Source: Petrosia ficiformis | Lineage: Eukaryota > Porifera > Demospongiae > Haplosclerida > Petrosiidae | Reading direction: 5' to 3' | DNA length: 64,000 nucleotides | Assembly: GCA_947044365.1 (NCBI GenBank) | Contig: OX345652.1 | Location: 4,585,374-4,649,373 of the forward strand | In this document: one piece after another, positions 45,723-58,027 of the stretch | Numbering within the stretch: position 1 is the first letter of the stretch | Layout of the letters: each line of letters starts with the position of its first letter | Program-made: the position numbers and the translations under genes | Notes under the pieces: model-generated | Told to the model about the DNA's origin: nothing | Seen by the model: the letters and a program-made list of their open reading frames with translations, nothing else | The model's database searches: none

Positions 45723-47321
45723 ATGTGTGTGTGTGTGTGTGCATGTGTGTGTGTGTGTGTTGACAAATGATTGACTTATTTGGTTTAGTAGTAGTTATTA
45801 GAAACATGACATTTCAATCTATGACCTTTATCAAGTGTGTGCAGAACTGAAAACATATAACTCTATTCATATTCATGATGATCTCAAAATTAGGATGTGA
45901 TGACTGTATATTTTAATAAACATGTGTATATGTGTGTTAGGTTATTTGATAGATTGACTGTATGGATGAATGGACAATTAATAGATGGATGAAGAAATAG
46001 ATAGATAGATGAATAGATAGAAAGACAAATGAATAGATATATAAATAGATAGATAGATGAATAGATAGAAAGACAAATGAAGATATATAAATAGATAGAT
46101 AGATGAATAGATAGAAAGACAAATGAAGATATATAAATAGATAGATAGATGAATAGATAGAAGGACAAATGAAGATATATAAATAGATGAATAAATGAAT
46201 GGATAGATTGTTAGCTAGATAGATGGATAATGCACGAAATCATTTTCTTTTACTTTAGTCTTCCAGTAAATCACCCCCACCTTCACTACCCCCAAAATCA
46301 ATCAAACCACCTCCTATTCCCCCAAGGTAAATTATATACATTCTAAAACTCACATGATAATCATGCACTACCCATGTGACACTCCAGAAACCAAAGTTCG
46401 CCAGATCAAATACCAAATAGAACTACACCACTCCCTCCTCCAATAACCCGTGACCATTCTTCTCCTCCCCCTTTACCACCTCCTCGATCACACAGTAATG
46501 ATACTCCTGTAACAAACCGTCAAGAACAGTGCTCCCCTCCTCCCCCTCTACCACCTCCTCGTTCACACAATAATGATACTCTTCCTATAACAAACCATGA
46601 AGAACAGTGCTCCCCTCCTCCTCCAGTTCCTGTACGAAATCCTAATCGAAGATCTTTAATCACAGATCCTCGAAATGAACAGAAAAAACCTAAAAAACAA
46701 ATACAACCATATCGAACAACAGAAATCATGTGCAAGTCACCGGTATTTGACAGTTCCTCTGACCAGTCATCAGGTGAAAGCGAGGTCACACATCTAAACA
46801 TGGTATCACCAGATTGGTTTAGGAGTCACTCAGAGGCAACTTCAACTTCTCCAGATCAATCTGTACCATCAACTCAAACAGGTAGTTTAAAACCTAGCAA
46901 AAAACCCAAACCACTTCCCACATTGAAACCAAAACCAGATAGAACCTTTCCAATACCACCACCTAAAAAACTGCAAAAACCCCCAATATCCAGCAATAAT
47001 AGACCCAACATTAGTCCTTCTCCATATCAGGAAACTTCTTCAAAACCCAGCGAGGTTCAGTCATCAGAACTAACATTTGTAGAAACTGTAGAGAAACCCA
47101 GACCTCCAGCAAAACTCCCCAAACCGAAACCATCAAATAAAAAGCCAACTCCGCCCTCTAAATCTCATCTAACACACTCTTTGTCTCCATGCCTACCAGA
47201 ACTACCACCAAAACTTATAAATCCAGTAGCCAGTCAGTCGTATATGAATGGTGGTCCACAAATTGAGTTTCCAAAAAAGAAGAGACCACCTATGCCTCCA
47301 CCAAAGCCAAAGGTTTATTAA
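43568..47321 (+). CDS. second PH-domain docking protein, proline-rich
   Basis: A paralogue in layout of the neighbouring docking gene. Exon 1 encodes KEGFMLKAHPKDGFFSM and splices to VWQRRYFVLWQNGTIEYFTN, the start of a PH domain that ends CLNEWVKCLADASG. The next large exon has tyrosine motifs YEVP, ETYEEID (Src-SH2-like YEEI), MYGEID and EEYEEV. Small exons follow with EQYLDVL and GYMDFD. The final exons are proline-rich: PPPSLPPKSIKPPPIPPR, two near-repeats of SPPPPLPPPRSH, and a long basic tail with KPKPLPTLKPKPDRTF and RPPMPPPKPKVY before TAA at 47319-47321. The many PxxP/PxxPxR sites predict SH3, WW or EVH1 partners. It is about 690 residues. It lacks the YDxP array of its neighbour. 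No further domain is seen. Confidence 0.8.
45670..45762. repeat. TG dinucleotide array
   Basis: A TG run with GCATG interruptions immediately after the donor following GYMDFD. It is intronic. Confidence 0.92.
45850..45910 (-). mobile_element. solo end of TIR element family 1
   Basis: TATTCATATTCATGATGATC followed by TCAAAATTAGGATGTGATGACT matches the terminal region of the copy at 62000 (TTCATGATGACCTCAAAATT and ATGATGTGATGACT). The rest of the element is missing. Confidence 0.5.
45955..46232. repeat. GATA/GATGAATA array with ~54-bp higher-order unit
   Basis: Four copies of a longer unit (ATAGATGAATAGATAGAAAG plus ACAAATGAAGATATATAA) within a GATA background, in an intron of the second docking gene. 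Confidence 0.9.
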
Positions 47322-48294
47322 ATTGGTGGGCTATATATATATATATATTCAACAATGTATTATTGTGTTCATTCAAATTTCATTCTGTTTGTATTGTATT
47401 TTTGTAAAGTGTGAGTGATTTTAATTAATTCATAATCAATTATGTTAATTAATTGATTGATATTTTTATCGTATTAAATTATTTAGTGTGTTTATAATAA
47501 TTATCACATACTTATAAAATTCAGGATATTTTTTAGGATATTGATGATTTCATCGTCCATACCTGTATGGAATAGATTAATGTTTGTATACCTCAGTATA
47601 TCATTAAACCCTATTTAAGCAACCCAGCTGGAAAAAAACGTTAGCAAAAACCACAAAACACTTTGTTTATAGGATACTAAAAACATTTTCAGGATATAGG
47701 AAATAAACAGCAGCTGCTCTTTGATGGATGCCAAATTTATCATGTACAAAATAGAATCATAACAAGTAAGCATTCAAATAGAATTACGCAAACTTGTGTT
47801 TCACATAAACTAGTTATACACAGGTGGGATCTTCATGTAACAATTAATTAACTACAAGAACCACACCCCATTCTTACTGTAGGACATAAGATAAGGCATC
47901 ATTAATTTTTAGTTTCTCATCATTGATCCACAAAACTAGTAACCACATAATTTTGACCATTACATGGTTTACTCATGTGCAGTGACACATCCATTATACA
48001 TTACACACAACAAGACTGAATAAGTAAACAGCTAATTTGTGGTTAGGTGATAATCAAATGACCTTTACTTCATAGTTCTAACCTTACCTCATCATGTCAG
48101 TTATAGATTTCGTAGTGTATTATCAAAAGAGAGTAATACTATATTAATGATGTTTTTCAATTGATTTAAATATATATTTTCTGGTTTATTTTGATAATTA
48201 ATGGGAAATACCCACCCACCCACATAAATATTTGAATCCCTGGCCTAAATGGTCGTGAAGAAGCCCTTCTTTTTTCTTTATCTATCTTTCTTTC
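47322..48294. other. convergent intergenic region, no gene seen
   Basis: Nearly 1 kb between the 3' ends of the second docking gene and RBX1. It starts with a TATA dinucleotide run (47333-47350) and is AT-rich, with no convincing exon. I looked for a last RBX1 exon here and did not find one. Confidence 0.6.
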
Positions 48295-48763
<469 letters not shown>

Positions 48764-49131
48764 CTCTGCTTGCTCACTCACTTAGAACCACACCTGAGGC
48801 CACGCCTATTATATGATACCACACCTAAGACCACGCCTATTAATGTGCCACACCCCATTATTGTAAAAGTGGGTGTGGCAGTATCAATACTTGAGTGTGT
48901 GGACATAGCATGAGTATTTTGTTATCATATCGTATAACTTTAATAATTAAGAAATAATTTCGTCTATATATATATATAATGTACTATACTTAGCACACTA
49001 GGATACAGCAAAATTCAAATTGAGGTAATAACACACAATTGAAAAAGTAATACAACTAATTACATAGTAATTATAACAAAAATGATTGATAGTGTAACGA
49101 ACCTAAAAAATATATAATAATAATTAATTAA
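48764..49131. other. intergenic, RBX1 upstream / Rab downstream
   Basis: 368 bp between two minus-strand genes. It should contain the RBX1 promoter and the Rab 3' UTR. It includes short repeated phrases (CCACACCT.AG.CCACGCC) near 48788-48840 and a TATATA run near 48966. Confidence 0.55.
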
Positions 49132-50797
49132 TTAACAACACCCTCCACCACCACTCTGCTCTTCCTTCGGTTTCTGAACTTGTACAGTCGACTTCAAACT
49201 TTGTGGACCTCCTATGTTCTGTCTTACACCTCTCTGCATATGTGTGTCTTTCAAAGTTTTTGCTAATTGTTCAAATAATTTGTCAACATTATCGGCGCTC
49301 TTTGCTGAAGTTTCCATAAAAGGCATGTCATTTTCCTGAGAAAATTGAGTCCCAAGATGCGATTGGATTTCTCTGTCTGTACGATCACTTTTGTTTCCTA
49401 TTAAGATCTTGTGAACAGTATTTCCAGCATATCTATCTACTTCTGATAACCATTCCGGAAGGTTTCGAAAAGTTGTTGCAGCTCCTATGTCATATACCAA
49501 TACAATAGCATCAGCACTTCGATAATAGCTCTGAGTAATAGTCCGAAATCTCTCCTGTCCAGCTGTGTCCCAGATTTGAAGCTAAAAGTAATGATGCAAC
49601 TAATAATTAAATCGTGTGATAATCATGTGATTTTAGAGTCCATTACAGTCAACATAAATTTGCTACCTACATGTACACCAATGCTGCCATAGTCATTGCT
49701 GTCTACATCAATGCTACCACATCATAAAGTCACGTGATAATCATGTGATTAATACATCAATGCTACCAGTCATTGCTATCTACATCAATGCTGCCACATC
49801 ATAAGTCATGTGATAATCATGTGATTAATACATCAATGCTACCATATCCATTGCTGTCTACATCAATATTGCCACATCATAAGTCATGTGATAATCATGT
49901 GATTAATACATCTAACATCAATATTGCCACATCATAAAGTCATGTGATAATCATGTGACTAATACATCAATGCTACCATAGTCATTGCTGTCTACATCAA
50001 TGCTGCCACAGCATAAGTCATGTGATTAATACATCTAACATCAATATTGCCACATCATAAAGTCATGTGATAATCATGTGACTAATACATCAATGCTACC
50101 ATAGTCATTGCTGTCTACATCAATGCTGCCACATCATAAGTCATGTAATTAATACATCTAAAATCAATATTGCCACATCATGAAATCATATGACTCCCAG
50201 ATGCATATTTTCAATGTGTTAATTACACAAGTCAGTATCTTTTGGTGAGTGCACGAGATTTCAAACATATCTTTAAGACAATTAGTGATATAGAACTTTT
50301 CAAACACAATTAACTCTAGATGTACACTATATATACTACCTCAAAGACAAAGCCAAGGATTCTCAGAGTCTAACAATATTACTTTAGTCAATGATTGTCA
50401 AATTATAAAGATCACTTGGTATGGTGGTAATATACAATTTTAGAGGACTTCAATGCAGTATGTCATAAATAGAGTATTATCAATTATAGTATTTTAATTA
50501 AAGGGGGTGTGTTCTAGGACAGATAATTATCTCTGCCTGCAGTTTAATTACGTAACATACCTTAATGGCACTTCCTTCAATATTCAATGTCTTGATACAA
50601 AAATCAACACCAATAGTTGGTATACCAGCTGAAGTAAACACACCATCTGTATATCTCCTAACTAAACTAGTTTTACCAACTCCAGCATCACCTATATATA
50701 TATATATATGATGACTCCAATCAGTGATGCTGTGAGTATTGAGTTTTACTTACCTATTAAAACAATTTTAAACAAGAAATCATATTCCCCCTCCATT
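49132..50797 (-). CDS. Rab GTPase, Rab30-like
   Basis: A Rab-family GTPase in three exons, about 205 residues. Exon 1 (about 50755-50797) encodes GEYDFLFKIVLIG. Exon 2 (about 50562-50694) gives DAGVGKTSLVRRYTDGVF and IPTIGVDFCIKTLNIEG. Exon 3 (49132-49581) gives LQIWDTAGQERFRTITQSYY, NKSD, METSAK and a GGGGCC tail with two cysteines for geranylgeranylation. YDFLFKIVLIG, TIGVDF and FRNLPEWLSEVDRYA fit the Rab30/Rab43 group (Golgi-associated) best. The exact orthology is uncertain, as the hypervariable tail does not match a vertebrate protein I recall. All G motifs are intact. It faces away from PCF11, with 227 bp between starts. Confidence 0.85.
49655..50190. repeat. ~80-120-bp minisatellite with CATGTGAT motifs
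   Basis: Six or seven copies of a unit built from ACATCAATGCTACCATAGTC, ATTGCTGTCTACATCAATGC and TGCCACATCATAAGTCATGT, with an alternating GATAATCATGTGATTAATAC block that is sometimes missing. It fills the Rab intron between exons 2 and 3. Confidence 0.92.
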
Positions 50798-51024
50798 TTT
50801 TAAATTTTCTCTGATGTCTTCCAAATATATATACTTTAGCTCCTGCCTAACATGTATATATAAAGCAAGCTTCCTATTTTAATCTGATCATATGACCACA
50901 CCCATTCACATCACGTGACATCCTCATTTTTTTTTAAATGGTGGTCGTTTGTGTGGCCCTCTTTTCTCTTTCTCTATACTCCTAGCTGACTATTCAACTC
51001 TACTTTCGTCCTTCTTCCATATGA
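50798..51024. promoter_or_regulatory. divergent promoter Rab30-like / PCF11
   Basis: 227 bp with a TATATATA patch near 50857, a CACGTGAC E-box at about 50911-50918 and a poly-T run. A 5'-overlapping ATG (51021) precedes the PCF11 start. Confidence 0.45.
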
Positions 51025-52847
51025 ATGGATCTCAAGTCGAAAGAAATTCTAAAGGACTACGAATCGTCCTTGGAAGACCTCACCTTCAACTCTAAACCAA
51101 TCATAAATATGCTAACAATGCTAGCTAACAAACACAGGGGTTTAGCTTCAGAGATTGTAGATCTGGTCGAGACTCGTTTCTTCAAGGTAGCTACTCTCTC
51201 TGATATTCTCTGGAACACTCAATCATTATTATTAGGCTGTCGATTAATGTGCATGTATATATATGTGCATTTATTTTTGTTTTTGTATGTGTATACATGT
51301 ATATATCTTAATATAGGTATTTGTATTCATGCATGTATGTATGTATGTATTAAAACTATAAAAAAAATAACACCCCATAAGCAGTTCGACGCACATTTAA
51401 TGGGTGTCTCCTTTTTCCCCTTGATGTACAGGTGCGAGCTGAATATAAGTTACCAACTCTGTATTTGATGGACTCGATGATCAAAAATCTAGGCGGAGAG
51501 TATTTACAGCTGATCAGTAAGAACATTGTAGGAATGTTCTGTAAGGCATTTGAGAGTCTGGTATGAAATGAATGTGATAATGATATTTATGACTGATGAT
51601 GTCATAATGCATCATTAATTAATAATTGATCATGTGATGTATAGTGATTAGATAAGCCACAACTCAAACATTGTGTAGTATATGTACATATGAGGCTTTA
51701 TGAGCAGTGAACGTATACTATAGCCAAATGACTTGTTTGTCTAATAGTCAACAAGAATACAGTTGCTATGGCAACATACTTTATATCATTAATTTTTATG
51801 GTATAATTACTTTAATTAACATTATAGACCGATCCAAAAATACGTGTCTCTCTATACAAGTTAAGACAAACCTGGGCGGCCTATGTGGCCGTTAAGAAGT
51901 TAGCTGCTATTGATAAACATATACATGCCATAGATCCAAACTGGCCAATCACCGCTCGGGAGGATCCACCAAGTCCTACAATTTTTGTTAATCCTAAATT
52001 TCTTGAGGTATGTTAATTATTGCTGTCTATACCTACATCCTTTAATCCATCCATCAATCCATCCATTCATCCATTCATTCATCTATCCATCCTTTAATTC
52101 ATCCATCCTTCCATTCGTCCATCTATCCTCCCATATCCATCCATTCATCTATCCATTCATCTATCCATCCATCTATCCATCCATCTATTCATCCATATAT
52201 CTATTCATCCATCCATCCATTCGTCCATCTATCCATCCATATATCCATCCATTCATCTATCCATCCATATATTCATCCGCATATCCATCCATTCATGTAA
52301 ATGTATGTCCATTTGTCTATCCACTCTGATATCTGCACATCTCTTCTTTTGACATGTACATGTACATGTAGATATAGTACATACATACATGTACATGTAC
52401 ATGTACACTATGTACACTACAATGTACATGTACATGTACACTACAATGTACATGTACATAAGTGTACATGTACATGTACGTGTACATGTACATGTACATG
52501 TACACGTACATGTACATGTACATGTACACTATGTACACTACAATGTACATGTACACTATGTACACTACAATGTACATGTACATAAGTGTACATGTACATG
52601 TACGTGTACATGTACATGGTGTATATTTATAGTTATTATAATATATTTATTATATTTATTGTTTATAGTCTAATGAGAAAGATGATACAGAGAAAGTAGA
52701 AAAGGAAGATAATAAAAATATAAAGAGATCACGTAGTCCTGTGCCTTCTTACTCATCTTCTACAAGAGACGCCAGAAAGAGTCCATTACCACAAAATAAA
52801 GTATGTAACTATGTATCATCATGTATGTATGTATGTATATATGTATG

Positions 52848-52881
<34 letters not shown>

Positions 52882-52927
52882 TGTATGTATGTATGTATGT
52901 ATGTATGTATGTATGTATATATGTATG

Positions 52928-52961
<34 letters not shown>

Positions 52962-52971
52962 TGTATGTATG

Positions 52972-53002
<31 letters not shown>

Positions 53003-56000
53003 TACTGTGTATGTATCATCATGTATGTATGTATGTATGTATGTAGTAAATACATACATATACATATACATACTATGTACATGTATACATGTATATGATA
53101 TATGTATTTCATAACAGACATTGTTAAAATCTCCAAAGAGATCTCAAAGTCCTAAAAATCGCTCCAGAAGTCCAATTGATTTGACTAAAGAACCTAAAAT
53201 AACAATACAAGACAAACGACAGCAACTCAAACAGCAATTGAGACAAAAGAAAATGGATAAGAAAAGAGCTATGGGCCTACTTCCACCAGATGAGGTACAT
53301 CAAGATATGTGATGTATTAACTTGTACACAAGCGAATGTATCAACACATTAGTGGCATATGTGACCCAATTTGAGAAACCATGTGGCGCATAATAATTTT
53401 GATAACATGCTTACCTTACAGCACTCAGTATTCGGCCATGTTACACAGGGGAGCTAACTAAATTTGGTATCTAGGAGGACCATTAACTGATCTTCCTAGA
53501 TACCAAATTTCAATGACTTCCTGTACAAAGTTGTGGTTTTATTGCATATACATATACATTTTGTACATGTATATGTGTACATATACATGTACATGTATAT
53601 ATACATGTACATGTATATATACATGTACATGTATATATACATGTACATGTATATGTATATGTACATGTGTTTAGCATTGACACAGCCTTGGTCATTCATG
53701 TTCATCATGGCTTCAGAAAAATGTTCATAACCTTAGTTTAGACTGATCAACAATCTTTTTATCTTCGGTATTTTCATATAATTATCATTCCTGTTCTTTT
53801 TTGTTTGTCAAATTTCAATCCATTGCTTCATTATTGAGTTACAGTATAATCATGTATTAACCTTATAATATTAATACAACTTTGAGGTCGTCATGAAGTA
53901 TATATTATTACACACAGTCTAAACAACAGCGTAGTCTCAGTCCCAGTCCTCCAAAGAAATCATATACCAGACTGGATCTTCCTAAAAACCAACGACCACG
54001 TAGTGCCAGTCCAACTGTTCCCATGACAACAGAAGATGATAGCAGGAGTGTTGCCAAAGACATGGAAGTCAAGAAGAAATTAGTTGGGAATAAACATACC
54101 AAGGAATTAGAACCACACGATCAGGTATACCACTCCTTCATTCTTACTCACCCCCATCTCTTCTTCCTCACTGCTGGTAATGCTGGATTCAACTACTTCA
54201 TTTATGCCTACAACATTTTTGCCTCCTTCAAAGTGCAGTTTTTTATATCTGTTAGATCACTCTTTCTTTGTTGTAAAATGTTTATTAAGATCCTTTACGC
54301 AGTATAGAGTCTTTTTAAGATAAGAAATAGTCAAATTTAAGTTTACAATCTAAGAGAACATTAAAAAAACATCCATTTTAATTTTTTTATGAGCTATATA
54401 CCATATTTACATCAATGTCATGTTATAAACTCTTTACAAATACTACATATACTATTTTACAACTACAAAATGGAAATCCATAGTATACTATCCAATAATA
54501 GGGAAATCTGTCTTTAGTAAGCGTTAATGAAGTAGACGAACTCTGTTCTTTCTACTTACCTGCCACTCTTCTCTTCCAGCATTCTCTTTTACCATGTCAA
54601 TTCTTTTCCTCACAGCCTACTATTAAGAAGCCATGTTTGGATGATCAACTAACAAGCAGTGAATCTCAAAAGGAAATCGTGCCCCCTAAATCTCCTGTAT
54701 TCAAACCTCTTCATCCTGATGTATTGGATCTGGAAGACCTTCCAACTGAATTGCTTAGTGAACATCAGGCCTATATCATGAAACAGGTAAATACATCTAT
54801 TTCTGTATGTACATGTATGTGTGTTTGTACATACAAATATACATGTGTATGACTTTGTTTGTACATGTACATGTACATGTGTATATGTATGTGTATATGT
54901 ACATTTACGTATATGTGTATGTGTACATGTGTATGTGTACATGTGTATATGTATGTGTATATGTACATGTACATATGTATATGTGTATGTGTACATGTGT
55001 ATGACTTTGTTTGTACATGTACATGTGTATATGTATGTGTATATGTACATGTACATGTACATGTGTATATGTATGTGTATATGTACATGTACTATATTAT
55101 GTGTACATGTGTATGTGTGACTGTGTATCTCAGTATGTGTCTGTGTGTGTGTATGTATTATTGTAATGGTATATGTCTATGTACATGTATATGGATTGTA
55201 TGTGTGTCTGTATGTGTGTATGTATTATTATTGTAATGGTGTACATCTGTGTACATATATGTGCATGTGTCATTGTTACTACTCTACTTCTGTTCCTTCT
55301 TTAGGCTAAACATCAACTTCAATCAGGAAAGTTATCCAGTGATCAACACAGTGCACTACTCAAACAAGTGGATCAACTTTATGAACTACAAAAACAGAGG
55401 AACCAACAAAAACAAGATACCCAGAATCCCCCTGTGGACAATCATAAAAATATTCATAAAGAAACAATTAAAAATTCATCTCATCTTCCTCCTCCTTTTT
55501 CTCATTCTTCTGATCATTCTTTTCGTTCTGTACCTCATAGTCGCCCACTTCTTCCTCCCCCTTCTCATAATCATATATATCATCCCAATTTTGATGACAA
55601 ATTTCCCCCTCTAAGGGGTCCTAGACACCCAATCTCTAATAGGGGTAGTTACAGACAACCTCCTCCCTCACACAGAGGGGGTCCACCTAGACGTCCCTCA
55701 CGTAGGGGCAGGGATTTTCTCCCATATGATAATAGACCTCCTTTCAAAGATTATCCTCCTCGGCATAATCCTCAGGATTATTCTTCACCTCGTCACTCTG
55801 GTCCTCCCAGACCTGTAATCCCACCAGACAAACCTCAACAATGTGAGTGAAGTATACAAATAAATTATATCATGTATATGTATTATATCATGTGACATGA
55901 TATTATTAATAATATCATGTGATACATAATTATATCATGTGACATTAATAATATCGTGATACATGATTACATCATGTGACATTATTAATCATATCATGTG

Positions 56001-57832
56001 ACATACATATGACTATGTATGTATGTTTTCATGTACATACACATTAATCATTCTGTTTCAGCTGTAGCTCCTCCAATGAACATTAATGCATTATATGATC
56101 AGCTAGTGGAAAGTGGATTACTAGCTAATGCCGTTGCTGTGGGTAACCCTCCTGATCAGCCTACTGTTAAGAAACGTATTATTGTTATACCTGATATAGA
56201 ACTGACAATGGGATCCATTAGAAGGCAAGTAGTAATAATACATGTACATGTAATCTTCTGCAATACATCTCTATCTATCTATCTATTTGTCTATCTATTT
56301 TTTTCACATACAGACGATATGATAATGTAGTTGATCTGCTCTTGAGAGGAGAATCTTGTACATCATGTGGACTTCGATTCACTGATGAACAAAAAGAAGC
56401 ATATCAAAAACATTTGGATTGGCATTATACTGAAAATAGAATGGAGAAAGAGGGAACTAGAAAGACATCAAGAAACTGGTATATACATCATGAGGTCTGT
56501 CTGTCTGTTTGTATGTGTACATGTATGTGTACATGTATGTGTGTGTGTGTACATATACTATATAGGTACTGTCTGGATATCCATGCACAATAAAGGTTGG
56601 GTACTCGGATAATTAATTAAAAAATTCATGACTTGTTTGCAGTAAAATATACAGTATTACCTCACCCTTTTACTGTAAAGAACAGCAATAGATGTTTATA
56701 CAAGTAGCATTTGGTGTTTTTACAGATCATGGTGCACTCTATAAGCCTGAAAAACTGGTAACACGAAGCAAGACACTTATCAGCTGCTAAAGAAACTGAT
56801 CTGGATCTTCAGTTCACAAATAATTATCCAAATAACCGGATATCTGTTTCAGATCTAGTATATATATATAATATATACATGTATATGTAATTATATATAT
56901 ATATACATGTATATAAATGTTACTAATATCATGCAATTATTAGGATTGGTTGACGTTGGAGGGTTCTTTATTAGAGTCTCAAGATAGTAAGTCCCTCTGT
57001 TAAAATATTTATATAAATGATGTGTGTATATTAATTAGATCTTGGACTCACTGTTGAAGTTGAACAGACAGACGAACCAATCAGAAAAGAGGAAGAAAGT
57101 GTAGTTAGTTGTAATGTATTACCAGGAGAAGATTCTGAAGTAAGTATTTGAAAAAGGACACTTTCTTGCTCAATACGAAATGCTCACCTTTAACTGCTCA
57201 CCATTGTGGACAGGAAGCCAATAAAATGTGGTATCCAAGGCGTTTAATAATAGTTCTTCCTGGATACCAAATATAATTAACTTCATGTACAATATTGTGG
57301 AATTCCAAGTGTTGAAGGCAAGCATTTCATCAAACTCATTTGTGCAGTGAAAGATCCCTTATGTGAATTTGGTCACGATACTTTCTCTTCATGTAACTAT
57401 TTGCTACTATAAATAGAAACGCGTTCACTTTTATAAATATAAAACCATACCCAATCCTGATATTGTAAAGAATAATAATAATGATGTAATCTCGCTATGG
57501 TTACATGATAAAACACTCCATTTAACTAATAGTGTGAAAAGTGTGATGTGTGATTCATGTATATAGGTATGTGCTGTATGTCATGAACCTTTTGAGCAAT
57601 TTTGGGAGGAAGACGAGGAGGAATGGCATTTTCGAGAAGCCATACGAGCACCAGACAATCAATTATTCCATAGTTACTGTTACCAAGACTACAATGAGGT
57701 GATACCATAATTGTTTTTAAAATAAGGATGTTTATGAAATTATTTCTTACCATAGTTGAATTCATCAATTTCAACACCTGTTGAAGGAACTAAACCAATA
57801 TTAAACTAATTTTGTTTCAGACCCGTTATTGA
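51025..57832 (+). CDS. PCF11: mRNA cleavage and polyadenylation factor PCF11
   Basis: PCF11 is the CF II subunit that reads the RNA polymerase II C-terminal domain and links 3'-end processing to termination. The N-terminal CTD-interacting domain spans the first exons: [47 protein letters not shown], then [14 protein letters not shown]. The middle is disordered, RS/SP-rich ([14 protein letters not shown]), with [14 protein letters not shown] sequence before it and a [17 protein letters not shown] helix. A proline/arginine-rich exon follows (about 55305-55840). The C-terminal half has two zinc-binding parts: [20 protein letters not shown]...[14 protein letters not shown], and [20 protein letters not shown]...[10 protein letters not shown], both diagnostic of PCF11. 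The end is TRY with TGA at 57830-57832. The splice after RNWYIHHE uses GAG|GTCTGT. Introns carry dense simple repeats. Confidence 0.93.
52035..52320. repeat. CATC/CATT array
   Basis: Imperfect CCAT units in a PCF11 intron. Confidence 0.92.
52355..52617. repeat. TGTACA palindromic repeat
   Basis: GTACAT hexamer runs with a ~95-bp segment (ACTATGTACACTACAATG...) duplicated. Each unit is self-complementary, so the tract can extrude hairpins. Confidence 0.92.
52815..53047. repeat. ATGT array
   Basis: More than 200 bp of nearly uninterrupted ATGT, the purest array in the window apart from the right end. Intronic in PCF11. Confidence 0.97.
53460..53538. repeat. foldback element, GAAATTTGGTATC family, copy C
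   Basis: AAATTTGGTATCTAGGAGGA and TCCTAGATACCAAATTTCA form the stem. The right outer arm ACTTCCTGTACAAAGTTGTGG is present, while the left outer arm is lost. PCF11 intron. Confidence 0.8.
53545..53668. repeat. TATACATGTACATG repeat
   Basis: Tandem 18-bp units of TATATACATGTACATG type. PCF11 intron. Confidence 0.9.
53691..53903 (+). mobile_element. TIR element family 1, copy 2
   Basis: It starts GTCATTCATGTTCATCATGG, contains CAATCTTTTTATCTTCGGTA and TCAATCCATTGCTTCATTAT, and ends TTTGAGGTCGTCATGAAGTA. It is the same order and orientation as copy 1 but lacks part of the 3' interior. PCF11 intron. Confidence 0.7.
54800..55265. repeat. TGTACATGTGTATATGTATG compound array
   Basis: Alternating purine-pyrimidine GT/AT-rich units over about 460 bp in a PCF11 intron, with potential for left-handed or hairpin DNA. 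All ORFs inside are shadows. Confidence 0.92.
57203..57305. repeat. foldback element, GAAATTTGGTATC family, copy D
   Basis: The left arm is TTGTGGACAGGAAGCCAATA then AAATGTGGTATCC. The right arm is GGATACCAAATATAATTAAC then TTCATGTACAATATTGTGGAA. It is the most diverged copy. PCF11 intron. Confidence 0.75.
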
Positions 57833-57902
57833 ATTGAAAATTAAGGGGCCCTGTTGTGCTCCACCTATTAATATTATATTGTATGTAACTTTGTAAATAT
57901 TA

Positions 57903-57908
57903 AATAAA
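57903..57908 (+). terminator. PCF11 polyadenylation signal
   Basis: Canonical AATAAA 71 bp after the stop codon, followed by AT-rich sequence. Confidence 0.65.
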
Positions 57909-58027
57909 ATATATTTGGAATACAAATTGAATATCAAAAAATTATATTTTGTACAAAAAAAATTAGCAGTAACAAAAACACAAATAGTTTTTTATGTATA
58001 CAAACACACAAATAAATCTCTGGGGAG

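Noticed and set aside
54023..54307. 94-codon plus-strand ORF ending in hydrophobic sequence
   Set aside because: Its first half is a real PCF11 exon (ends about 54124); the rest is read-through into the intron.
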